Shown: positions 21,668 to 32,761 of the stretch, one piece after another
Layout of the letters: each line of letters opens with the position of its first letter
Position numbering within the stretch: position 1 is the first letter of the stretch
Origin: Paramyrothecium sp. XJ0827
Lineage: Eukaryota; Ascomycota; Sordariomycetes; Hypocreales; Stachybotryaceae
Direction of reading: 5' to 3'
Assembly: GCA_020881915.1 (NCBI GenBank)
Contig: JAJFPB010000005.1
Span: 4,030,001-4,094,000 of the forward strand
DNA length: 64,000 bases
Program-made: the position numbers and the translations under genes
Notes under the pieces: generated by a model
Database searches by the model: none
Seen by the model: the letters and a program-made list of their open reading frames with translations, nothing else
What the model was told of the DNA's origin: nothing

Positions 21668-24091
21668 CTATGCTTCGTTTGATTGCGTCGTGCCCATTCC
21701 AATACCCTTCTTGCGGCCCCTCATCAACGCCTCTAAAGCGCGTCCTACTGCTGGCATATCGCCTAGCATGGTCAGGTGCCCGCGCTCCGTGCTGATACGG
21801 CCGCCTCGCACCACTGAGTAACCATCTGGGAGCATGGATTCTTTTGCAAGGGCGACGCCATCGCCAGGCCGGAAGAGCAGATCGTCGTAGCAGTCGGCGC
21901 AAGGTATAGCCTCTCGTCCGTTGACTTGAGCTGCGTATACGGTAGGAATAGTTTTTCCATACAGAACCGCGAAGGGTGGGTAGGCATTGGCCGACTGGTG
22001 TACAGATGAATGAGCAAGTTCCGCACGGAACTTGCGAGTTTTAGCTAATGTACGGGTCAGATATTCAAAATAACGTTGCCGCTGGCGATCTGTGGTTAAG
22101 GGTGCTCCGTTCGTTACCGGCGTGCTTGTGCTGGCGTTCATGTGTGGCGCAAGGGTGCGCTCTTTGGTAGCAAGAGCATCTGAAGCCGATTTTTCAGACT
22201 TGCTGTCGCTGCGGGATCGAAGGGGATTTGGAAAGAAGGATGACAGGGGCGACGGCTGGGGCCTGTTAAAAGGTGGCAGAGCTGGTTGCATACAAGGGCT
22301 GAGATGCCACTTGATCCATTCCTGGGGATCGTAGAAGTCGATAGGGTACGACTCTTGAGTCTTCTTGTCAATGAAGCAGAACCCATCTTCTGGTAAGAAG
22401 ACAAAGGAAGTACGGATGGAGAAATTCACTTGCGCCGTGAGCAACTTCTCGTTGAAGAGAACAACATCGCCGTTACGGAATGGACCAAGAATATTGATGC
22501 ATCGCTGCGGTACGCCGGCGTAGAGAACACCTAAGAAGAGATCAGGTCGTTGGTTTACCGCATGTCGAGTGATTAGCCCTCCCAAGGAGTGGGCAATGAC
22601 CAGTGCTCCCCTTGATTGTGGCGCAACCCCTGCCTGATTCGAGGGAAGCTGCTGTAAGAATTCCTGCAGTTTGCGTGAAGATAAATGGGGACTCAGCCTC
22701 CAGTCGTAGCCGAAATCCCACACGCGGAGTGTGCCATTCTTGCAATTGGCACAAGATCGAAGCTTCTTGAAGAGCTTCCGAGTAACGTCGATTGGACCAA
22801 TGTGTTGCAGCATACCTGAAGGAATGATCGTCTTCTCCATATTCTCTTCATCCTCGTCCTCCAAGCCCACTTCTAGGTTGGCTCTCCTCATATTGAAGCC
22901 TAGTTTAACAGGGGCCCACAACTGGTGATGGGGAGGTTCTGCGGATCTCAGGATCGAGCCACGATAACCTCCCAAGATCACAATATCTCCTGTCAAGTCT
23001 TCAAGGACATAGTCTAACGCCGTCCAGTTCTCTTTAGAGCCATGGCCAGAATCCCGCTCGAGGGCGGGCGGGGTTCGAGACGGCTCGGCAGGAAAGATGT
23101 TGCTGAAAGCGCTCGAACTTCGGATCGATGAAGCCTGTAGCTTGGGCAAGCTTGGCATTTTGAAGTTGGGGACATCGGGCAAGCTGTCTTTGAGGGCAAG
23201 CAGCCTCATATTGACCATGGCGCGCACATCGTGGAACTGATCATCATCTCCCAGAGAAGACGTGCGTGATAGGCTATGGTAGAGCAGGCTATCGTCTGAT
23301 GTCACCCTGCGAAGCACAGGTGGATGGCCAGCAGATGGATCAGGTGGCGCTAGCGAGTCTCGCTTTTGCGTCGTGCCCCCTTGGAGAGTAGAAAGTGATG
23401 AACCCGAGGGGTTTGCCGGGTGACCTCCCTTGCCGGGACTGAGTTTGGGCGACGACCCTTCAAGTCGAAGTTTTCGAGAGCTGCTGGTGAATAAAGAGCT
23501 CGACCGGGAGGGCATAAAATTATTCGACGACTGAAGTGAAGGAAATGCCTTCTGTAGTCGCTTGAAAGCTTCTTGTCCTGCGGACCCAGACCGACGCTGC
23601 CTCGAATATCCCAGCGCCGATTCAAGGACCCCACGAGTGTGCTGTGACCGGCCATCCTTCACAATCATCTCTTTTGGTCCGGAATGCCATGGCGAGGGGA
23701 GATGTTGTCGTGGTGTCAAGCTCACGGGTGTCGTCTCATCCGACGAAGGAGTCTCAGCCATTTCACGGTAGGATAGTTGACTTAGGGCAGGTGTGGCTTC
23801 TGGCGAAGAGGAAAGCTCGGGGCTGCTGAAGCCATTGCCGTGTTCCTCGAGGGCCAATCCTTGGTTCGCTAGCGAATCACCAGGGAACTTCTCGAGAGCA
23901 GCAACCTTCTCAGCTACCGGTGTGTGAGACGAGGTAAGATGGCTGGCCACGGCGCTGATGGCGGGTTGAAGAGCAGCCTGAGCCTCATCTTGATCATCAA
24001 AGACGGAGTCTTCTCCTTGGCTGTTGTCCTCCAATTCTGATTGTATAGCCGGAGGTGCTGGGGAGGGGTGAGGCAAGTAAGTCAAGCTCAT
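21668..24091 (-). CDS. LCAT-like alpha/beta hydrolase (phospholipase/acyltransferase)
   Basis: A single exon encodes 807 aa. The first ATG in the long frame is at 24091 (MSLTYLPHPSP). About 330 N-terminal residues are Ser/Pro-rich and look disordered, after which an alpha/beta hydrolase of the lecithin:cholesterol acyltransferase family begins (DYVLEDLTGDIVILGGYRGS). The nucleophile elbow AHSLGG lies at about residue 510 and is followed by GVLYAGVPQRC. The acid (FRPGDGVA) and histidine (STERGHLTML) of a Ser-Asp-His triad are visible near the C-terminus, at about 760-790. The VWDFGYDWRL segment before the nucleophile is typical of LCAT/PDAT enzymes. I see no signal peptide or clear membrane anchor, so a cytosolic or lipid-droplet enzyme acting on phospholipids or acylglycerols is the best guess. 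The exact reaction is not known. The insertion between about 595 and 640 (Ser/Pro-rich) looks like a disordered loop. Confidence 0.85.
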   Translation of the reverse strand: MSLTYLPHPSPAPPAIQSELEDNSQGEDSVFDDQDEAQAALQPAISAVASHLTSSHTPVAEKVAALEKFPGDSLANQGLALEEHGNGFSSPELSSSPEATPALSQLSYREMAETPSSDETTPVSLTPRQHLPSPWHSGPKEMIVKDGRSQHTRGVLESALGYSRQRRSGSAGQEAFKRLQKAFPSLQSSNNFMPSRSSSLFTSSSRKLRLEGSSPKLSPGKGGHPANPSGSSLSTLQGGTTQKRDSLAPPDPSAGHPPVLRRVTSDDSLLYHSLSRTSSLGDDDQFHDVRAMVNMRLLALKDSLPDVPNFKMPSLPKLQASSIRSSSAFSNIFPAEPSRTPPALERDSGHGSKENWTALDYVLEDLTGDIVILGGYRGSILRSAEPPHHQLWAPVKLGFNMRRANLEVGLEDEDEENMEKTIIPSGMLQHIGPIDVTRKLFKKLRSCANCKNGTLRVWDFGYDWRLSPHLSSRKLQEFLQQLPSNQAGVAPQSRGALVIAHSLGGLITRHAVNQRPDLFLGVLYAGVPQRCINILGPFRNGDVVLFNEKLLTAQVNFSIRTSFVFLPEDGFCFIDKKTQESYPIDFYDPQEWIKWHLSPCMQPALPPFNRPQPSPLSSFFPNPLRSRSDSKSEKSASDALATKERTLAPHMNASTSTPVTNGAPLTTDRQRQRYFEYLTRTLAKTRKFRAELAHSSVHQSANAYPPFAVLYGKTIPTVYAAQVNGREAIPCADCYDDLLFRPGDGVALAKESMLPDGYSVVRGGRISTERGHLTMLGDMPAVGRALEALMRGRKKGIGMGTTQSNEA

Positions 24092-24901
24092 TGTGAGTAG
24101 CAATGTCAAGAGCAAATCGGGGGCGCGTGTAATAAGCCGAGCACAAGAACTGAATGAATTCAATTGTGGCACAGCAGCCCATAGCCATGCATGTCAGCGC
24201 GGGGAAAGCAAAACGAGAGAGATCTGGCCTCGTCCGAGACAGGCGGCGCCGATGGGCTGGAGTCTTCACGATATGCTCGGAATACGCGGATCACTGGGTG
24301 TTGGTCGAGGCTAGTGGATCTCGTTCCGTTGACAAGGATGCGATACGCGGGTAGTCGAGACGCCCGTTGTTAATCAAGGGCCCTAATGCAGAACAAAACC
24401 GAGGGATTTCAAGGGAGAAACCACTCAACCATCCGGATGTTCGGCTAGTTAATCAAAAAGAATGGGAAGGGAATGAAGATTGGGCATGGAGAGCATTCTG
24501 GCAGGTTAGGAGGACGATGGACCTTGAACTCCGTAGCCCCCGGTAGCCTGCGGATCCCGGATCCACGATGCCCGATTCCAGGAAGAAGACCAAGCAAAGC
24601 ACGTGAAAGTGATGATGAAGCCGAGAAGATGACACCTGTGAAGGGAAAATCCAGCCTATGGTCTTACGGTTGCGGCAGTTTTTGAGAAGTGGTCGCAATT
24701 GCCCAAGGAACAAGCTCGTAAGCGCAGGTCCCGTTGTGTAAAGGGACTGTGATTCAATTGCTCCTCCTTCTTGGAAGGATCGGATTCACCAAAGGCCCCG
24801 AATGTGCGAGGAAGGCGCAGCCCAGAACGGTTAATAGGGTAAAGTAGTCTGTCTAGTAAGGTAGGCAAAGTAAATGCCCCGTAATTGGCGTTACCTGCCA
24901 T

Positions 24902-24933
24902 TCCTGCTCTGTTCTGTTCTGTTCTGCTCTGCT
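24902..24933. repeat. TGTTC/TGCTC pentamer tandem repeat
   Basis: About six copies of a CTGTT/CTGCT pentamer lie in non-coding DNA between two divergent genes. Confidence 0.65.
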
Positions 24934-25032
24934 TTAATATTAGCTTTGCATTTCTTTGCCCTGCGCTGTTCTGTCCTTCGTGCGAACTCTGCCTTACCTG
25001 ATTACGGGCCGCAGTACGTACGGCTTACTTTT

Positions 25033-25076
25033 GCCTACCTTACATCCCTCACCTACCAACCTAGTACCTACTAGGT
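25033..25076. repeat. TACCT intergenic motif cluster
   Basis: CCTACCTTAC, CACCTACCAACC and TAGTACCTACTAGG follow each other. It belongs to the same dispersed motif family as the other clusters. Confidence 0.45.
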
Positions 25077-25625
25077 CGACGTTCTTCGCCCGCCTCATGC
25101 CAGCACGTCTCAGCACGGAGCCTCATGAGGTCATGAGCAGGGCATTTCGGGGTGGCATGGCGCGCCGGCACCCTCGGGCTCGGCACGCCGGGCCAGCCTA
25201 GACTCTAGACTCTGCAAGCGAAAGACAGCCGAAGGAAAAGAAATCTTGGCAGCGGGCCTCTTTTCCTGGCGCGCTATTCCTAACACCGGAGAGTGGCTGT
25301 GCCACGCTGGGTAAAGTGCAGTGGCCAGCCATCTTTAGTGCCTGTGAGAAATAACACAAAACCAAGTCGTCGTTTCCTAAAAAAGCTTCGAACAAAGTTG
25401 AGCGTGAGGTGCTTTTGCATCAATCCTCCCGCAACCCAGTCCATCCCGCCCGGACAGAGACATTTGGGTCTGGCCGCAATTCCCCGCTGGCGGGGAGCCA
25501 ATTGGTCATGGAAGCGTAAGGCTACGGTCCCTTTCCTTCACGTCTCGGCCGATGTATGTCCTTTGCCCGACGGCCCCGGTAGGTCTCATGCCGAAATGTA
25601 GCTGGTGTAACCTTGCATTAACATG

Positions 25626-25687
25626 TTACCTTATGTAAGGTACTAACTCGTCTTACCTAAGGTGAGATTCCTTTAATAGGCAAGGTA
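25626..25687. repeat. TACCT/AAGGTA inverted motif cluster
   Basis: TTACCTTATGTAAGGTA forms a near-perfect inverted repeat and is followed by CTTACCTAAGGTGAG, a second inverted pair. Both sit 270-330 bp upstream of the acid phosphatase start. Confidence 0.5.
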
Positions 25688-25957
25688 ACTCAGCGAGCCC
25701 CCACTTTACCCCACGCGTCCAACTCGTCTTACTCCTCGACGTCACGAACAAGCCAATCATCCCATTTCTGCCCGCACTCGATTACCACTGCCATTGTACC
25801 TTCACCCTGGTACTGTCTCGCCTCAATTGACGCCGACTTGTTGGACGTTTCTACTCCGTCAGACGAGCTTCACGTTTGTCACCCTCAATTGGCCGGCAGG
25901 TTGTCTCTGTGCTTGGAAACCCGGCTCAACTTGTTGCTCCACCGCCAGTTATTGACA

Positions 25958-27642
25958 ATGACTACCCTCCAACCCCGTCCCGCATACTCCGACGCCGAGC
26001 TTTCCGATCTCTACCCGCCTCAGCTCCGCCTCCAACTCGTCCAGATCCTCCTTCGTCATGGCGAGCGCACGCCCGTCAACTCCCGATTCGCCAATGCCGG
26101 TCTCGCTCCTCACTGGCCCTACTGCCGCGCCGCTCGTCAGCTGCGCAGCGCCGTCCTTGATCCTGACACTGCGTCCTGGTCTACCCTTCAGTGGCGCCGC
26201 CGCCTTGAGACCTTCGGCCCGCGCGATGCGCCTATTGTCGCGGCTGGACCGCGTGGCGAGCTCGACGATATCTGCGACTTCGGTATGCTAACGGACCGTG
26301 GCCGCGAGACCACCTTTGAGCTTGGGAAGAGACTTCGTAGGCTCTACGTCGACCAGCTTGGCTTCTTGCCTCCCAGCATTCGTGACTCCGAGTTCATCTA
26401 TCTCCGCGCGACGCCCATTCCTCGTGCTCTCGACTCTCTTCAGCAGACCTTCCACGGCCTCTACCCACTGCACACGCGTGATCCTCACTTTCCACCGCCA
26501 ACCATTCTCTCGCGCGGACCAGCCGACGAGACGCTCTTCCCCAACGATGGCATGTGTCGGCGCTTCGCCGTCCTCTCCCGTGCCTTTGCTCAACGCACAG
26601 CAGACCGATGGAATGACACAGACGACATGGCCTATCTTACCAAGAAGCTCGGCAAGTGGATGCCCGAGGAAAGCCCTCGCGTAGCCGTTGACTCGCACCC
26701 ACGCCTCAACGGCATCATGGACACGATCAACGCCACCTCCGCCCACGGCCCCGACACGCGTTTACCGAATGAGTTCTACGACCCCAAGATCAAGCGGATT
26801 ATCGAAAAGATCGGCGTCGAGGAATGGTATTCTGGATACAAGGAGAGCCGGGAGTACCGTATGCTAGGCATTGGCGGCCTCCTTGGCGATGTCGTCTCCC
26901 GCATGGTAGGCAGCGTCGAGCAGAGCACCGCCGACGGCCAGTACGAGGTCCTCTCAAAGCCAGTGAACCCTGCGCACACTCCTGTTCGCTTCGGCCTGAG
27001 CGGCTGCCACGACACCACCCTTGCTGGTGCCCTCTCAAGCTTAGGTGCCTTCAACACAGAGGAGTGGCCGCCTTTTACCAGCCACATCGCCATTGAACTC
27101 TTCCGTCACGCCGATCATGCCGCCCCGACCACACAGTCACTCTCGGCAACGTCGCGGTCGTGGTTCTCTTCCCTGCTCAGTGGAGGCAGCCGCGCCGGCG
27201 TCCCGCCTCCGGGCATTGGCCGCAAGCGTACCGAAGAATTGAGTGAGGCCGAGAAGCGCAAGCTCCAAGGTTACTATGTCCGTCTGCGGTACAATGATAC
27301 CCCAGTCACCATACCTGGCTGCAAAGCGCCCGGTAATCATCTTGAGGGCAATGAGTCCTTCTGTACTCTGGTAAGTCCACCCCTTCTCTATTCCTGGCCT
27401 CTGTCATCTACGTGAAAGCCTCTTTCCCCCTCACAAAAAGGGGGAAACAACCACAGCATAGTGCCATTAGAAAAAGAAGCAGAGAACCGATCCCTGATAA
27501 TCATTTTCTGCATTTCATCGACAAATAGGAAGCGTTCAAGTCCATCGTAGATAAATTCACACCCGACGACTGGAAGCGGCAGTGTCGCGAGAATCTCAAG
27601 GCCGCCGCTTTTCCGAACAAGCCTGAGCCTGCAGGCTTCTAG
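25958..27642 (+). CDS. Histidine acid phosphatase family (branch 2)
   Basis: Exons 25958-27370 and 27529-27642 encode 508 aa. The catalytic motif ILLRHGERTPV (RHGxRxP, about residues 32-40) supplies the phospho-accepting His. The second motif, GCHDTTLAG (about residue 350), supplies the HD pair. The remainder fits intracellular acid phosphatases of this superfamily, with conserved segments such as GMLTDRGRETTFELGKRLR and YLRATPIPRALDSLQQTF. There is no signal peptide at the chosen start (MTTLQPRPAYSD), so secretion is not supported; a mitochondrial or cytosolic enzyme is possible (inference). The 158 nt intron (gtaagt..aaatag) interrupts ESFCTL | EAFKSIVDKFTPDDW and keeps the frame, and the C-terminal PDDWKRQC segment is typical of the family. 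The frame is open upstream of the ATG for 120 nt with no other ATG. Confidence 0.9.
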
Positions 27643-28359
27643 AGCCTCGACTCCCTCAGATTGACCTTTTCCGTACCACCTGCCCGTCGAGGCTGCTGTC
27701 ATCCATCGGCGCGAGATGAGATGGCGGCATACCTGGTTTTAAGTGCTGAGGGCAATTCAAGATTGTTTGAAATATGTTACAATTACTCACTAGCGGCATG
27801 GTTGGAGGGTGGCCGGTAAAGTCCTATGAGTGCGTTCTAACTTTGATTTCGATGAGTAGGTGCAAATGCACAAGTCTTACATCACCGCAAGGATAAGAGG
27901 AGACGAGCTTCGTAGAATAAAGATATGATCCTCATTCAGTACTACTATATAACCCATACCGAGCCGTAACTCCTTGACAGAAAAAACTGGCACATATGCA
28001 AATGCTTGTCCTCGTCTCCGTTGCTGTCCTCCAGCTGCTCCTCATCCGACATTGACACCCGACCATCAGCTTGTGCAACGTCCAAGCTAAAGATCTCTCC
28101 CTCTGATAACCCTTTTCCTCTTGGTTGCGCGGTGGCGCCAGAATGCTAACAGTCTCAGAGCACCTCCACTCTGCTGTAGCTCCAAACATGGTAATTAACA
28201 AACAAAGTATTTAGGCAAAATGCGTTGCAAGAAAGTAAAAACCGAAGAGAATGTCAGGGACAATTACAACAATTAGGTGATATTTTTATTTCCTTCCATT
28301 TCTCATACCTCCCTCACCTAGAGCGAAAGTGCGCACTGCCATGCTTTGAAAAGCGGCGA
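27643..28359. other. Convergent 3' gap
   Basis: About 720 bp lie between the stop codons of two convergent genes (acid phosphatase and Nrd1-like). The stretch is AT-richer than the flanking exons. No gene was recognised. Confidence 0.4.
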
Positions 28360-30750
28360 CTAGTTGGCAACCTCTTCCTCAACCCATCCGTTCAGGCCAC
28401 CCTGGATGGCCAGGCCGAAGCCTGCGCCCATTCCACTGAAGCTTGACTGGTACTGGTGACCACGACGTTCACCTTCATTGCCGTTAGGACTCGGACCATT
28501 ACCGGAGCCGACGCCGCCGTTTTCAAAGCCAGGAGCGAGTACGGGCAGGCTGACAGCTCGGCTGTGCTGACCGCGAGCATTGCTGGGAGCCAACAAGCCG
28601 CCAATGGTTGTGGCGCTGGAAGGCGTAGTCACGTTGTTCGGGAAGCCGTTGGAGATGCTAGCAGACTGGCCATGTCCCATCATGTGCGGCTGCTGAGGAA
28701 CATCAATAGTCAGCTCGTTGGGAGACGACTGGGCGGATCCGAACATGGCATTCTGCTGAGCGACTATCTGTTGCTGCTGAGCCTGCTGAGACACCTGGGT
28801 GAGATACATGGTCAGAGGGTTGCTGTTGGCGCTCCATGGACCAGCCGACTGCGGCGCGGCGCTTGTTGGGGAACCACTGTTCTGAGAACCATTCGGTGGA
28901 GGAGAAGGCACGGTTTCAGTGCGTGGAGACTGGCTCTGCTGCTGTTGTTGCTGCTGCTGCTGCTGCATCTGACGAGGGGCATTCCCGCACCTATCCTTGC
29001 CAAAGTTGACCTTGAACCTCTTGTACTCCTCCTTGCCGCGAATGGCCTCAATGGCCTTGATCGCATTGGCAATATTGGTGAAGTTAACAAAAGCGCAGCT
29101 CTTCTCACGAAGAGTATTGACCAGCTCGATTTCTCCATACTCGGAAAAGTCTTGGCGCAAGCGTTCCTCGGTCCAGGTTTCGTCCAAGTTGCCAATGTAT
29201 ACGTTGCGTGAAGCTCCACCGCTGACGGCAAGCGCGATAGCTGGAGGAAGAGCGCCAGAGTGCTTGCCCCAGCCAATCTTGAGTCGCCGGTTGTGGATCA
29301 TCAGTCCTTGCAGAGTGCTAAGAGCGTAGAATGAAGCGGCGGCCGTGGGGTCGATGAAAGTAACAAAGCAAATGTGCTTGTCAGGAATGTAGCGGATGTG
29401 GTGCAGAAGACCGCCTCTGACAACGTTGCAAATCTCTTCAATCGTGGTCTCCGGATGGATATTGCCCAGGTAGATGGTACGGTTGCCAAGGTTGTTAATA
29501 CCACCGGCAGTTGTGGCCACAGCGGCAGCGGCAACTGACTGCTGGGCCAGAGCGTTGGAGATGACATCTCGGTCAGCACCAGTCAGCATGTGGGCGTAGC
29601 CTGGAGCGATGCCCAGGTATTGGGCGGCGTTCTGCTGCTGCGTCTTGGACACGTAGGCGCACCTGTCCTTGCCGTAATAAACACGACGGGGTGCCTGCCA
29701 CTTGGGTTCCTGAGGAAGCTGCGAGACAGCCTTGATGGCGTTGGCAATGGAGAGATAGTGAACAAAGGCAATGTTCTTCTCGCGGACGAGTTTGATGGTA
29801 TCAATAGCGCCGAACTTGCCGAGGTCCTCACGCAGTTCTTCATCGGTTACTTCCTCAGGAAGATTTCCGAGGTAAACATTGCGGGAGGCGCCAGACTGCT
29901 GAACAGCCAAAGCAACTGAGGTAGGAACTTGGGATGGCTTGCCCCAGCCAACTTTGATGTCCTGGCCCTTGATGCAGAGCTTCTTCAGGATGGCATCTGA
30001 GTGAAAGTGGGTGGCAGAGCTGGCATCCAGGAAGGAGATGAAGGCACAGTTCTTGTCAGGGAGCAAGCGAACGGACTCGATTTGACCACTCCTGACATGG
30101 CCCAAAATCTCTTCGGCAGATGTGTCAGGGGGAATGTTGCCAAGATAGACAGTTCGGCTGGTACCAGTAACAACAGTGGCGCCCATGACGGGAGAAGTGG
30201 GTTGCATGCCAGCGGCGCCCTGCATACTGAAGCCGCCGGTGGGAGACTGAGGACTCTGGAAAAATTGAGGAGCTCCATAAGTGGAGGGCGAGACCATAGC
30301 CTGGTAAGACTGGGGGGAGATGTTCTGCTGGACGGGGCTAGAGACACCACCAACGTTCTGCAGGTTATTGTGCTGCTGCTGGGCCTGCTGGAAGCCGGGC
30401 ATGTTCTGGAACTGGGGGCTGGCAAAGGCAGCCGGGGTGCCTGGCTGGAAGGGGCTTCCAAGGAGAAGCTGAGAAGGAAGGAGAGGGGTGAACTGCATGT
30501 CGAAGGCAGTACCTGGGGTCATGTCGGCGTTGGCCGAGGGAATGGTCTGAGCCTGGCTCATGGCCTGGGTGTTGAGGGAGGGGATGTTGCCGCGACGGGG
30601 GTGCCTGTCAGCGAAGCCCGAGACGTTGGAGTTGAAGGCGCCATGGGAGAAGCCGGTGTCGCTGTTGGAAGGCTTGGAAGCGTGGCCGAAGCGAGGCTGG
30701 CCTCCAGCATTCTGGCCAGGCTGGCCAACGGGGCTGTTGAGATCCTGCAT
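28360..30750 (-). CDS. nrd1: Nrd1/Mrn1-like RNA-binding protein with four RRMs
   Basis: A single exon encodes 796 aa. Four RNA-recognition motifs are visible: about residues 200-275 ([17 protein letters not shown]), 291-367 ([17 protein letters not shown]), 425-500 ([17 protein letters not shown]) and 515-590 ([17 protein letters not shown]). Each has RNP1/RNP2-like elements such as CAFISF, IAFVHY, ICFVTF and CAFVNF. The N-terminal 195 residues are rich in Gln, Pro, Ser and Asn, and a run of ten glutamines follows RRM4. The arrangement matches the fission-yeast negative regulator of differentiation Nrd1 and budding-yeast Mrn1, cytoplasmic proteins that bind and stabilise selected mRNAs and join stress granules. 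Function in this organism is inferred from that family. The start ATGCAGGATCTC is the first in frame. It has the shape of an intron end (gtatgcag), so a further 5' exon is conceivable. Confidence 0.92.
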   Translation of the reverse strand: MQDLNSPVGQPGQNAGGQPRFGHASKPSNSDTGFSHGAFNSNVSGFADRHPRRGNIPSLNTQAMSQAQTIPSANADMTPGTAFDMQFTPLLPSQLLLGSPFQPGTPAAFASPQFQNMPGFQQAQQQHNNLQNVGGVSSPVQQNISPQSYQAMVSPSTYGAPQFFQSPQSPTGGFSMQGAAGMQPTSPVMGATVVTGTSRTVYLGNIPPDTSAEEILGHVRSGQIESVRLLPDKNCAFISFLDASSATHFHSDAILKKLCIKGQDIKVGWGKPSQVPTSVALAVQQSGASRNVYLGNLPEEVTDEELREDLGKFGAIDTIKLVREKNIAFVHYLSIANAIKAVSQLPQEPKWQAPRRVYYGKDRCAYVSKTQQQNAAQYLGIAPGYAHMLTGADRDVISNALAQQSVAAAAVATTAGGINNLGNRTIYLGNIHPETTIEEICNVVRGGLLHHIRYIPDKHICFVTFIDPTAAASFYALSTLQGLMIHNRRLKIGWGKHSGALPPAIALAVSGGASRNVYIGNLDETWTEERLRQDFSEYGEIELVNTLREKSCAFVNFTNIANAIKAIEAIRGKEEYKRFKVNFGKDRCGNAPRQMQQQQQQQQQQSQSPRTETVPSPPPNGSQNSGSPTSAAPQSAGPWSANSNPLTMYLTQVSQQAQQQQIVAQQNAMFGSAQSSPNELTIDVPQQPHMMGHGQSASISNGFPNNVTTPSSATTIGGLLAPSNARGQHSRAVSLPVLAPGFENGGVGSGNGPSPNGNEGERRGHQYQSSFSGMGAGFGLAIQGGLNGWVEEEVAN
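28937..28966 (-). repeat. CAG trinucleotide repeat (polyglutamine)
   Basis: Ten mostly CAG glutamine codons (some CAA) lie just after the fourth RRM of the Nrd1-like protein. The length may vary between strains. Confidence 0.75.
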
Positions 30751-32107
30751 ACCGAGAAGGTGAGGGGGGACAAGAGGGTCCCGCCCGACTGGAGTAAGAA
30801 CCGCCGTTTTGAAAGATTAAACGTGCCTTGGTGAGGCACGAGATTGGCCGTTGGTAAAATGTAGGCGGGCAGGGAAAGAAGGGCGCCTGCCTTTGGCGGT
30901 CAAGAAGGATGCTATGGTTGAAGAAGAATGCCTGAAACAAGGGCGACGTGAGAAAGAATATGTATGCAATGTTATCTGAACTGGTTCAGAGAATTATTGA
31001 AGCGGCGAGAATATCCAAAATTGTAGATATAGGATGAACAAGAAGCTTTTATGCGGGGACGTCGTCGAAGTCCATGCGTGGTGTCAGGAGCTGGCTATTG
31101 GAAGCAAGGCGAGTGACTATGTCGATCGAGGAAAGCTCCTTGGGAAAGAAGCAACACTGGCTATGGTGCAGTAGAAAGCTTTTGCAAAGGTAATATTGGG
31201 CGCCCTCGGAGGCGAAGCGAGAGTGTTGAAGGTAGAAGTCGAATCGAGAGCGGCGCGGGTGATATGAATGGTTGGAGCCAGGAACGCAACGATGGTTCCA
31301 ATGCGGCCGTGGTGAAAGAATCGAGAAAAAAAGGGTCAACTAAGAACGAGCGTCTGAGAAGGCTTGGAAGAAGAACGGAGGTCGGCTCAATGGGCAAAGA
31401 CGAAGGAGAGCTGCATCGGAGCCGAAGAAGAGCTCTGGCAGGGTCCCAACTCGAGTGAAGAAGGTGAAGAGAAAGAGAAGGGAGAAGGAAGAGGGAGTAT
31501 CCGTAGGTCGGGTTGGTGAGAAAGGTAAAAGGTACAGGTAAATGCTACCGGTACCTACCGTAGTAAATGACACTAGACAGGGGGTGAAAGGAGAGAGGGC
31601 CTGTGGAGTCGATTTGACAGCCCAGCGATTCACGGACGCACGCTCGCTCGCACGACACGACAGGGGGTGTGGTCCTCTCGGATAGATATGTGTAGGCAAG
31701 GTACTTTGTACAGGCTCGGCCAGGTTGCGACTTTTGAAGAAAGATGTTGGGTCCAATGAAGAGAAGAGGCGAAGTCCCGTAGGTTTAGGGGAATATCCAG
31801 GTCAGGAAACGAATTACCAGGGTCGGCAGTCGGCAAGCCGATGGAAACAAGAGGGAGAAAGAGAGGGGAAAAAGAGAGAATGAATGAATACTCAAAAAAC
31901 TGGCCAGGACGGGCAGAACAGGGACCAACAAGCCAAAACGGGATCCCTTGGCTTGGGTCGAGAGCAAGAACGAAGCAGATCCAAAAAGGGATGGATGAAC
32001 AAGGACTAATCCACCGTCTCCTGTCGTACAGTAACAATAGGTGGGGGAGGGTAGAGAAAGAGAGACGTAGGGAATCCACAGATAGGTACTGTAGTGGTGA
32101 CTTTGAG

Positions 32108-32134
32108 ATGAATGAATGAATGAATGAATGAATG
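32108..32134. repeat. AATG tetranucleotide microsatellite
   Basis: ATG is followed by six copies of AATG. Related GATG/GATA-rich sequence continues to about 32190. It lies about 1.35 kb upstream of the Nrd1-like gene. Confidence 0.85.
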
Positions 32135-32229
32135 CAGTAGCCGGCTACGTTGATAGATGGACGGATGGATAAGATGGATGAATTGATTATGCAGGGGGAA
32201 GGGCAAGGCTTCGAAAGGGGACGGAAGAG

Positions 32230-32257
32230 GTACCTTACCTTAGGTAGGTAGGTACCT
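32230..32257. repeat. GGTACC inverted TACCT motif, hairpin-capable
   Basis: GGTACCTTACC, a three-base spacer (TTA), and GGTAGGTAGGTACC form an inverted repeat. It is the clearest example of the dispersed intergenic motif. Confidence 0.6.
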
Positions 32258-32727
32258 CAAATAGGTGGTCCGTTCCATACTTTATCTGAACTTGTTAGGA
32301 CGCTTCCCCGGAACAGGCAGCACGGATGAGGCAAAGAAAGCATACAAGGAAGTCTCATTGGCAAAGTACAACTCCTTTGTACAATGTTTGAATTGAGCCT
32401 GGAATCACGAGATATGAGCGACTTCAACATGATCTCTCTAACTGTTGGAAAACAAGATAAGGAATAAGGTAAAAGGGGACGGCTGTGGATGGGACGAGAC
32501 GACACCCGTCCCCTGATCAGAGAGTTCCAGCGACGTTACGGCTACTGGCCCCCAACCAGACAATCGCTGGTTTGGTGAGATGGAGATGGTCATTACTAAG
32601 TCTCCAGTACCTCCCTCACCTGCGCTAAGGCACCACCTCCTGGGGCTAATGAGTGCAGTAAGGTCACTTACAGAGCTACCTTGCCTTACTGGACCTGGCC
32701 TTGCCCAAAACAAAAGACTGGTATCGT

Positions 32728-32761
32728 CTTACCTCACCTTACCTTGCATCCCAGGTACCTT
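32728..32761. repeat. TACCT intergenic motif cluster
   Basis: CTTACCTCACC, TTACCTTGC and CAGGTACC occur in a row. The surrounding 32650-32700 segment adds CTACCTTGCCTTAC. Confidence 0.45.

Larger units (their letters stand above)
24092..25957. promoter_or_regulatory. Divergent promoter gap of 1.9 kb
   Basis: This lies between the LCAT-like gene (leftwards) and the acid phosphatase gene (rightwards). It contains a TGTTC pentamer repeat at 24902-24933 and TACCT-motif clusters at 25033-25076 and 25626-25687. I see no other gene in it. Confidence 0.45.

Noticed and set aside
30001..30834. 277-codon open frame on the plus strand
   Set aside because: It is antisense to the four-RRM gene and its composition (Gly/Leu/Arg) mirrors that gene.
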